Shown here: positions 6,843 to 12,177 of the stretch, piece after piece | Position numbering within the stretch: the stretch's first letter is position 1 | Layout of the letters: each line of letters opens with the position of its first letter | NCBI GenBank assembly: GCA_030688135.1 | Contig: JAUYIW010000046.1 | Coordinates: 1-29,034 of the forward strand | Source: Candidatus Uhrbacteria bacterium | GTDB lineage: Bacteria > Patescibacteriota > Patescibacteriia > UBA9934 | Length of the DNA stretch: 29,034 bases | Direction: 5' to 3' | Made by a program: the position numbers and the translations under genes | Notes under the pieces: model-generated | The model's database searches: none | Told to the model about the DNA's origin: nothing | The model's input: only the letters and a program-made list of their open reading frames with translations

Positions 6843-6984
6843 CCCAGTGGTACAACTTTGAAAAAACTTTTATCTTAGTTGTATTCATATGAAATATTGG
6901 TTGCGCGGTGAGATTCAACAATTCTTATCCAAATTATCTTAAAGGCTTTAACGAATATACATAATTCAAAGTTGTCCCACTAGG
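6843..6984. mobile_element. Small non-coding element with 20-bp terminal inverted repeats (MITE-like)
   Basis: The text at 6843-6862 (CCCAGTGGTACAACTTTGAA) and the reverse complement of 6965-6984 differ at only 2 of 20 positions. The unit is flanked on both sides by TATG (6839-6842 and 6985-6988), a possible 4-bp target duplication. The right TATG contains the ATG start codon of the HD gene. The 102-nt interior has no reading frame. Alternatively the two arms form one large RNA stem that hides the translation start. Confidence 0.6.
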
Positions 6985-6985
6985 T

Positions 6986-8329
6986 ATGAAACAATATGAA
7001 TTGCGTGATCCAATTCACTCAAGAATTCCTTTTGATGATGAAGATCGGACACTAATCGATCATCCTTTTGTGCAACGGCTACGGTTTATTAGCCAGCTTT
7101 CATTTTTGCAAAGCTATGTTTATCCTGGCGGGGTGCATGATAGATTTGGGCATTGTTTAGGCGCTATGCATATAGCAACCAGACTATTTGGTAGGCTAGT
7201 AGGAAGTTCGGATGAGTTGCGGAAAAGATTTTCAGAAGACGAGATTGAGGCTCTGCGACGTAGAGTTCGTTGGGCTGGTTTACTGCATGACATTGGCCAT
7301 GGGCCGTTTTCTCATTCGTCCGAATCTGTATTTCCAGAGTTGTCTGAATTGCCGTTGGACTCTAGCTGGTGGAAGAAGACCTTGCCAGAACCCCTCCCGA
7401 CCTCCCCTTTGAAAGGGGATGAGTTCAGTCGTCAAGCCAAGCATGAGGACTATTCTGTTTTATTAGTTCAAACTCTTGCCGATGAAGGCGTGCTTGAACG
7501 TGAAATAGCGCAAGACATTGCTTCATTAATTCACGGGCAGATTAAACCATCTGAATCATTTAAAAAATTTGAGTCGAAAGCTCCAACGCTTCATAAAATT
7601 TTAAAGTCATTAATTTCCGGCGAGGTTGATTGCGACCGAATGGATTATTTATTGCGTGATAGTTATTACTGTGGGGTAGCATATGGTAATTTTGATGTTG
7701 ATTGGTTGATTTCAAGCCTTGGCATCTCAGAGTATAACGGTCAGCTTATCCTTACCTTGAACGAAAATGGCGTGCGGGCATTTGAAGATATGCTACTCGC
7801 TCGTTACCATATGATTGACCAGGTTTATTTTCATAAAACCGAAGCAGGGTTTGTTCATTATCTTCAAAAAGCAATAGAGGAAGGTGAGATTGACTTGAAG
7901 ATTCCAACTGATCCATATTTGTATGCAGACATGCGCGATGCACAAGTTATCGAAATGTTGTTCAGCGCAGCTAAGCTCGAGCCCAACTACTGGTCGAGTC
8001 ATTTAATGCAGCGCATTCCAGCAAAGAGGATTTTGCGTTTACACGATGCTAGTCCAAAAGACATAGCAACGCTTGAGAAATTAAAGTCGATGTGTAATTC
8101 TGCTGGCGTGAATTGGTTTACTCATTCTGCAAAGAATCAGCTGTCTCATTTTGGCGAAGGTGGCTACGAAGACGAGATAATTCATGTTTTAAAGAACACT
8201 CTTAATGGCGCTGAATTTGTGCCAGTATTAGAATATTCAGACCTTCTTCAAAAATATAATGAAAAGATTAGGTTTACTGATTTTTTTGTTCTTCGCGAGG
8301 ATTTTGAGAGGTTTAAGGCATTGAGTTGA
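6986..8329 (+). CDS. HD-superfamily phosphohydrolase (dGTPase/SAMHD1-like)
   Basis: A 447-residue protein of the COG1078 type. Metal-binding HD residues are visible in GGVHDRFGHCLGAMHIA (about residues 48-64) and AGLLHDIGHGPFSH (about 97-110), followed by KHEDYSV and EVDCDRMDYLLRDSYYCGV, where the later HD Asp lies. Relatives hydrolyse dNTPs to nucleosides and triphosphate or act on other nucleotides; the substrate here is unknown. A proline-rich stretch around residues 135-147 is encoded by a dispersed palindromic repeat. There is no clear ribosome site, and the start codon directly abuts the inverted-repeat element at 6843-6984. The stop overlaps the -35 box of the rpsF promoter. Confidence 0.85.
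   Translation: MKQYELRDPIHSRIPFDDEDRTLIDHPFVQRLRFISQLSFLQSYVYPGGVHDRFGHCLGAMHIATRLFGRLVGSSDELRKRFSEDEIEALRRRVRWAGLLHDIGHGPFSHSSESVFPELSELPLDSSWWKKTLPEPLPTSPLKGDEFSRQAKHEDYSVLLVQTLADEGVLEREIAQDIASLIHGQIKPSESFKKFESKAPTLHKILKSLISGEVDCDRMDYLLRDSYYCGVAYGNFDVDWLISSLGISEYNGQLILTLNENGVRAFEDMLLARYHMIDQVYFHKTEAGFVHYLQKAIEEGEIDLKIPTDPYLYADMRDAQVIEMLFSAAKLEPNYWSSHLMQRIPAKRILRLHDASPKDIATLEKLKSMCNSAGVNWFTHSAKNQLSHFGEGGYEDEIIHVLKNTLNGAEFVPVLEYSDLLQKYNEKIRFTDFFVLREDFERFKALS
7389..7425. repeat. Palindromic repeat inserted in frame in the HD gene
   Basis: CCCCTCCCGACCTCCCCTTT followed by GAAAGGGGATGAG contains the palindrome CCCCTTT-G-AAAGGGG (7404-7418). It encodes EPLPTSPLKGDE in the loop between the metal-binding HD motif and KHEDYSV. 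Sequence of this kind (CCTCCC then a CCCCTTT/AAAGGGG palindrome) is a common dispersed repeat in bacterial genomes. Confidence 0.6.
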
Positions 8330-8354
8330 CAAAATTCCGAGATTTAGCTAATAT
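8326..8354 (+). promoter_or_regulatory. Sigma70 promoter of the rpsF-ssb-rpsR operon
   Basis: TTGACA (8326-8331), a 17-nt spacer, TAATAT (8349-8354). The -35 box overlaps the stop codon of the HD gene. Predicted transcription begins near 8361, leaving a leader of about 230 nt. Confidence 0.88.
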
Positions 8355-8360
8355 TGCATC

Positions 8361-8589
8361 ACTTACTATTAACGCATTGTCCATGGCCTATCGAGCCCGT
8401 TAAACTACTCTGGCTTGGCTCGAAAACGGTTATTTTCCTCATATTCAGTTTCATGTTTCCTCCACGATACTTCCAGTATCGCTTCGTCGACCTTCAACTT
8501 AATATGAAGTAAAAGTACCTCGTTTTCATCTCAAACCAGAGTAGCCCAACTGACTCGTTCAGAGCTATCCGGCATAGAATGTCGGATCA
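8361..8589 (+). promoter_or_regulatory. Folded 5' leader of rpsF, possible autoregulatory r-protein leader
   Basis: Long-range pairing CTACTCTGG (8405-8413) with CCAGAGTAG (8536-8544) encloses a perfect hairpin CGATACT/AGTATCG (8465-8471/8475-8481). A competing GAGCC/GGCTC pairing spans 8395-8421. A 9-bp hairpin ATCCGGCAT/ATGTCGGAT (8567-8575/8579-8587) ends 2 nt before the start codon and could block ribosome entry. Operons with rpsF-rpsR are known to carry leaders bound by the S6:S18 complex in other bacteria. Whether this leader has that motif is inference. Confidence 0.55.
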
Positions 8590-9072
8590 ATGACGCATAT
8601 GATATACGAAATACTATATATTGTTCCGTCCAAGTTTTCAGACACTGAAATCGGCGGAGTAATCGACAACGTTTCAAAGTTACTCGAGGCAAATGAGGCT
8701 AAGATTGAAAAGACCGAAAATCTAGGTAAGATCAAGTTGGCCTACCCAATTAATAAGATTACGCACGGAACGTATATTCTAGTTTATGTTGATGTAGACG
8801 GTTCTGTGCTAAAGAAGATCGACCAAGATTTTCGTCTGGCCGATTTTGTGTTGAGGCACATTATTGTTAAATGCGATTCCATTCCTTCAAAGACTCCACT
8901 TATCACTGCTTATCAGCCACCGCTAACGCCAGAGGGTAAGCGAACGGCACAGCGTAAGAAGGCAGATGAGTCAAAGCAGCAAGCTACGCCATCGGCAGAA
9001 AGAATGAGTGTTGAAGAGCTTGATAAAAAGTTAGACGAAATTCTTGATAGCGACATCGTTCAAGGTGTCTAA
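8590..9072 (+). CDS. rpsF: 30S ribosomal protein S6
   Basis: Up to 160 residues. The core MIYEILYIVPSKFSD, the central KIKLAYPINKITHGTYILVYVDVDG and DFVLRHIIVKCD are typical of S6, which binds S18 and the 16S rRNA platform of the small subunit. Residues from about 110 form a C-terminal extension with a basic/polar linker and a final amphipathic helix (MSVEELDKKLDEILDSDIV), longer than the approximately 95-135 residues of most S6 proteins. The ATG at 8599 (MIYEILY) is an equally plausible start, since most S6 proteins begin there. First gene of rpsF-ssb-rpsR. Confidence 0.95.
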   Translation: MTHMIYEILYIVPSKFSDTEIGGVIDNVSKLLEANEAKIEKTENLGKIKLAYPINKITHGTYILVYVDVDGSVLKKIDQDFRLADFVLRHIIVKCDSIPSKTPLITAYQPPLTPEGKRTAQRKKADESKQQATPSAERMSVEELDKKLDEILDSDIVQGV

Positions 9073-9113
9073 ACGCAAGCTCTAAAATCCAAATTCAAAT
9101 CTAAAATAATTAT

Positions 9114-9581
9114 ATGGCAGGCTCACTAAACAAGGTAATGATCATTGGTAATCTAACTCGTGACCCAGAACTTCGCCAAACTGGAGGAGGAAATCCTGTG
9201 TGCAACATTGGAATCGCAACTAACCGATCGTGGAAAGATGCTTCCGGAGAACGTCAGGAACAAGTTGAATATCACAATATTGTTGCTTGGGGAAAGCTGG
9301 CAGAAATTTCAGCTCAATATTTAGCAAAGGGTCGCAAAGCTTATTTTGATGGCAGACTACAGACTAGGGAATGGGAAGGCCAAGATGGCGTTAAGCGTTT
9401 TAGGACAGAGATTGTTGCTGAAAATATGATCATGTTAGATCGAGGCGGCGCTGGCGCACCTGGATCGGGCAGCTTTGGAGGAGCTTCTACAGGAAATGCA
9501 TACGAGTCCATGCCACCAATTGGAGATGAGCCTTCTGCGAGCCCAGACAATGAAATAAAAATTGAAGATATACCGTTCTAA
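9114..9581 (+). CDS. ssb: Single-stranded DNA-binding protein
   Basis: A 155-residue protein: OB fold from residue 1 to about 108 (SLNKVMIIGNLTRDPELRQT, VEYHNIVAWGKLAEISAQYL, KAYFDGRLQTREWEGQDG). A Gly/Ser/Pro-rich linker follows, then the acidic tip IKIEDIPF, which recruits partner proteins in replication and repair. Typical length. It lies between rpsF and rpsR in the standard bacterial order. The upstream spacer is AT-rich without an obvious Shine-Dalgarno. Confidence 0.96.
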   Translation: MAGSLNKVMIIGNLTRDPELRQTGGGNPVCNIGIATNRSWKDASGERQEQVEYHNIVAWGKLAEISAQYLAKGRKAYFDGRLQTREWEGQDGVKRFRTEIVAENMIMLDRGGAGAPGSGSFGGASTGNAYESMPPIGDEPSASPDNEIKIEDIPF

Positions 9582-9604
9582 AATAAAAAACCAGGAAACT
9601 ACTA

Positions 9605-9659
9605 ATGTACAGATTGTTACAGATATACTAATTAGCGAAGCATCTGTAAATCAGTACAT
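9605..9659. repeat. Solo hairpin copy of the GxxExxY-element terminal repeat
   Basis: ATGTACAGATTGTTACAGAT (9605-9624) pairs with the reverse complement of ATCTGTAAATCAGTACAT (9642-9659), apart from one mismatch and a 2-nt gap. The left arm closely resembles the left terminal repeat of the element at 10867, so this looks like an internal-deletion derivative with no coding region. It lies between ssb and rpsR, 23 nt before the rpsR start. Confidence 0.7.
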
Positions 9660-9682
9660 CGGCAGGAGCCGAGTAAACTAAT

Positions 9683-9916
9683 ATGGTAAAACGAAAATCA
9701 CTACTAAAAAAGCAAGATAAATACTGTAATTTTTGCGTAAATAAGAAACTCGAACTTGATTATAAGAATACCGAGCTTCTTAAGCGATATCTTTCTTCAT
9801 TTGCAAAAATCGTTCCTCGAAAGCGTAGCGGAATTTGCATGAAACATCAGCGAAAGTTGTCGCTCGAGATTAAGCGTTCGCGAATTATGGCACTACTACC
9901 ATTTGTGCAGCAGTAA
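9683..9916 (+). CDS. rpsR: 30S ribosomal protein S18
   Basis: A 77-residue protein with the S18 signature: KYCNFCVNKKLELDYKNTELLKRYLSSFAKIVPRKRSGICMKHQRKLSLEIKRSRIMALLPF in segments. It binds S6 at the 30S platform. Cysteines in CNFC and in GICMKHQ suggest a zinc-binding (C+) form of S18. Standard length, last gene of the operon, followed by a strong terminator. Confidence 0.96.
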   Translation: MVKRKSLLKKQDKYCNFCVNKKLELDYKNTELLKRYLSSFAKIVPRKRSGICMKHQRKLSLEIKRSRIMALLPFVQQ

Positions 9917-9967
9917 AGGAGACGTATTCAAATTTATACCATTTCGATCAGACTAGACATTAAGTAC

Positions 9968-9990
9968 GGGCGGGGTTTTCCCGCCCTTTT
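9968..9990 (+). terminator. Intrinsic terminator of rpsF-ssb-rpsR
   Basis: GGGCGGG (9968-9974), a GTTTT loop, CCCGCCC (9980-9986), then TTTT. It lies about 50 nt past rpsR and 16 nt before the next start codon. Confidence 0.93.
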
Positions 9991-10005
9991 GGTAAGAACG
10001 AATGT

Positions 10006-10851
10006 ATGCTTTCAAAGGATGACATTTTAAGACGAAAACAAATGTGGGATGATGTTACCGTATCAATCCGCAAGTTTTTTAATGATCGGGGTTTTGTGGA
10101 GTTTCAAACTCCGCTAATGGTTGCCTCTCCTGGCATGGAGCCAAACTTAGATCCGTTCGAATTAAAATTTCGAAACCCGGTTTCGAATAAAAAGTTTTCG
10201 AAACCCGGTTTCGAAATTTTTGGGCTTATTACATCTCCAGAGTACTCAATGAAGAAGTTGCTTGGAGCAGGGTTTGAAAAGATTTACACGATTACACCAG
10301 TATTTAGAAATAACGAGCTAATTGGTTCGTATAACATTCCTCAATTTACAATGCTTGAATGGTATGGAGTTGGCGACTATAAGGATTGCATGAGCGATAC
10401 TGAGGATTTAGTGAATTTAGTAATGGGTTGGGAGGTGGATTGGCCACGGATTCAATATCAGGATGCAAAAGTGGACAGCGCTGGAGATCCAGCTGTAATA
10501 AAAGATTATGATCGTTTCTTTTTGACTGACTATCCAGCGGAACAAGCGTCGCTCGCTAAATTGTCAGTTGATGGTAAGGTAGCAGAGCGGTTTGAAGCAT
10601 ACGTTAACGGCGTTGAGCTTTGCAATGGATTTTCAGAATTGACTGATCCAGTAGAGCAGCGCGCACGGTTTGAGCATGAGCAGGAAGCGCGTAGGAAGCT
10701 TGGTAAGCACGTATTTCCAATCGATATAGAGTTGCTTGAATCGCTAGGTAAGATTGAAAAGCCTGTCTACGGCAACGCCCTCGGAGTTGACCGACTTGTG
10801 ATGCTGAAGTATGGTGTTGAGGATATCCACGATATCCAGTTACTTACGTAA
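10006..10851 (+). CDS. epmA: EpmA-like EF-P lysyl ligase (class II LysRS paralogue)
   Basis: 281 residues matching the EpmA/PoxA/GenX family along almost the full length. The sequence shows FFNDRGFVEFQTPLM, TSPEYSMKKLL, class II motif 2 region VFRNNELIGSYNIPQFTMLEWY, QASLAKLSVDGKVAERFE, GVELCNGFSELTDP and motif 3 NALGVDRLVMLKYG. There is no anticodon-binding domain, as expected for EpmA. The family attaches beta-lysine to a conserved lysine of EF-P, and efp is the next intact gene, which strongly supports the call. About 40 residues between motif 2 and the YPAEQASL block are missing compared with E. coli EpmA (325 aa). Two tandem palindromes are embedded in frame at 10165-10220. EpmB is not in the window. 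Confidence 0.88.
   Translation: MLSKDDILRRKQMWDDVTVSIRKFFNDRGFVEFQTPLMVASPGMEPNLDPFELKFRNPVSNKKFSKPGFEIFGLITSPEYSMKKLLGAGFEKIYTITPVFRNNELIGSYNIPQFTMLEWYGVGDYKDCMSDTEDLVNLVMGWEVDWPRIQYQDAKVDSAGDPAVIKDYDRFFLTDYPAEQASLAKLSVDGKVAERFEAYVNGVELCNGFSELTDPVEQRARFEHEQEARRKLGKHVFPIDIELLESLGKIEKPVYGNALGVDRLVMLKYGVEDIHDIQLLT
10165..10220. repeat. Tandem palindrome inside the epmA coding region
   Basis: TTTCGAAACCCGGTTTCGAA occurs at 10168-10187 and again at 10196-10215, 28 nt apart. The whole block is nearly symmetric, flanked by AAAA at left and TTTT at right. Because 28 is not a multiple of three, the same DNA is read as FRNPVSN and then as FSKPGFE. Confidence 0.88.
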
Positions 10852-10866
10852 TGGCAAGGAACCGAG

Positions 10867-11333
10867 GATGTACAGATTTACTACAGATATACCGATGTAC
10901 GGATATGGAGAGCCCACAATTAATCCATAAAGAGCTCAGTTATTAAGTCATCGGCGCATTGTATGACGTTTTTAATGAGCTCGGTCCTGGTTTAAAAGAG
11001 GCTACTTATCAACGGGCAGTTGGGAGTGCCCTAAAGACGAGAGGAATTGATTATGTTTAGCAAGCTTATCATCCTTTAAAATTTCATGACGAAGTAGTTG
11101 GTTCGTATTATTTTGATTTTTTAATTGATGGCAAGCTGGTGCTTGAGCTAAAAGTAGGCGACTATTTTTCTAGAAAGAATATCGACCAGATTTATGGTTA
11201 TTTAGTTGCTAAAGAACTTCAATTAGGAATAATCGCCAATCTTACAAGGTTTGGTGTTAAAATTAAAAGAGTTGTAAATATTGAATAGGTAGCCCGATCC
11301 GTACATCTGTATATCCGTATAGATCTGTACATC
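10867..11333 (+). mobile_element. Element with 38-bp terminal inverted repeats carrying a dead GxxExxY gene
   Basis: The left terminus (10867-10904) and the reverse complement of the right terminus (11296-11333) agree over about 38 bp with a few mismatches and one 2-nt gap. Both begin GATGTACAGAT and end GATGTACGGAT. The coding region starts at the base after the left repeat. The whole unit is about 467 bp, sits exactly between epmA and efp, and ends 19 nt before the efp start. No transposase is present, so the mode of movement is unknown. Confidence 0.75.
10905..11288 (+). pseudogene. GxxExxY-family protein, two nonsense codons
   Basis: Read in one frame from ATG 10905 it gives a complete GxxExxY protein of about 127 codons: IGALYDVFNELGPGLKEATYQRAV (motif GxxExxY), YYFDFLIDGKLVLELK (PD-(D/E)xK-like D...ELK core), GIIANLTRFGVKIKRVVN. 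It is interrupted by TAA 10944-10946 and TAG 11058-11060, with no frameshift. It is clearly homologous to the intact copy at 26856. The family is a small predicted nuclease-fold protein of unknown role. Confidence 0.88.
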
Positions 11334-11352
11334 TTTGGGTCCTGGTAATTCT

Positions 11353-11916
11353 ATGCCATCTCCAAACGATATAAAAAAGGGAACAGTAATAAACCGCAAC
11401 GGTGAATTATGGGTAGTTGTTAACTTTCAACGAGTCTCACCTGGCAAGGGAGCTAGCTTTGTTCGAACAAAAGCAAAGTCTCTTGCTACCGGAAAGGTTG
11501 TAGAAGAGAATATTAAATCTTCTGAAAGCATTGAGTTCGCACAAGTTTTAAATAAGAAGATGCAATATATTTTTAGCGATGGTTCAACGTATACTTTTAT
11601 GGACGGCATGACCTATGAACAAGTTGCGCTGGATGCCGACATGGTAGGTGACGACGCCAAGTATCTTAAAGAGGGCCTCGACGTAATGGTGGTTACTCAT
11701 AACGACATTCCTATTTCTCTTGAGTTACCAGGAAAGGTTGAGTATGTAGTGGCTCATACTGAACCTGCTGTAAAAGGAGATACTATTTCTGGTAATGTTT
11801 TAAAGGAAGCTGAATTAGATAACGGTTTACTCGCTCGTGTGCCAATTTTTATTAAGACTGGGGACAGCGTGCGCATTAATACAGGGACAGGTGAGTATTT
11901 GGAGCGAGTGAAGTGA
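11353..11916 (+). CDS. efp: Translation elongation factor P
   Basis: The start at 11353 (MPSPNDIKKGTVINRNGELW) fits the family better than an in-frame ATG 18 nt upstream. The 187-residue protein has the three EF-P domains: KOW-like N-domain, central OB domain, and a C-terminal OB domain ending DSVRINTGTGEYLERVK. The tip loop reads SPGKGASF, with Lys32 in the position that EpmA modifies in E. coli (Lys34). EF-P relieves ribosome stalling at polyproline. The upstream neighbour is the EpmA-like ligase, now separated from efp by the repeat-flanked element. Confidence 0.96.
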   Translation: MPSPNDIKKGTVINRNGELWVVVNFQRVSPGKGASFVRTKAKSLATGKVVEENIKSSESIEFAQVLNKKMQYIFSDGSTYTFMDGMTYEQVALDADMVGDDAKYLKEGLDVMVVTHNDIPISLELPGKVEYVVAHTEPAVKGDTISGNVLKEAELDNGLLARVPIFIKTGDSVRINTGTGEYLERVK

Positions 11917-11920
11917 GCTT

Positions 11921-12157
11921 GCTACGAATCCACGAACCTTGCTAATATACGGGATTGCGAAAGTTATTGATAGAATCGAATAGTTGCATATGCATGGCAG
12001 ACCACGGGGTCTGCTTTTTGCTCGACAATCTTCTCAGATTTCTGTAAAATGGAAGCGATGAGCTGAATTCGTTACAGGTCTACGGATTTTACAGAACTAC
12101 AAACCGATGAGTTGAGTTTATCAATTCGTATATTAGTAATAATCAGTATATTGGCAG
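11921..12157. other. Possible decayed copy of the terminal-repeat element between efp and ftsK
   Basis: The text near 11925-11955 (CTACGAATCCACGAACCTTG, then CTAATATACG) resembles the left end of the element at 26804. Text at 12125-12145 (AATTCGTATATTAGTAATAA) matches, inverted, its CTAATAATACGAAT segment. Another TTACAG...TACGGATTTTACAG block lies at 12068-12095. No coding remnant is left. The similarity is partial and could be convergent AT-rich sequence. Confidence 0.35.
11997..12019 (+). terminator. Intrinsic terminator after efp
   Basis: GCAGACC (11997-12003), loop ACGG, GGTCTGC (12008-12014), then TTTTT. It lies about 80 nt downstream of the efp stop. Confidence 0.9.
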
Positions 12158-12177
12158 GATCCTGGCAAAATAATAAT

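Noticed and set aside
6986..7020. HD gene start displaced further downstream, at ATT/ATG codons after the inverted repeat
   Set aside because: MKQYELRDPIHSRIPF matches the expected HD-family N-terminus, so the ATG at 6986 is the best start.
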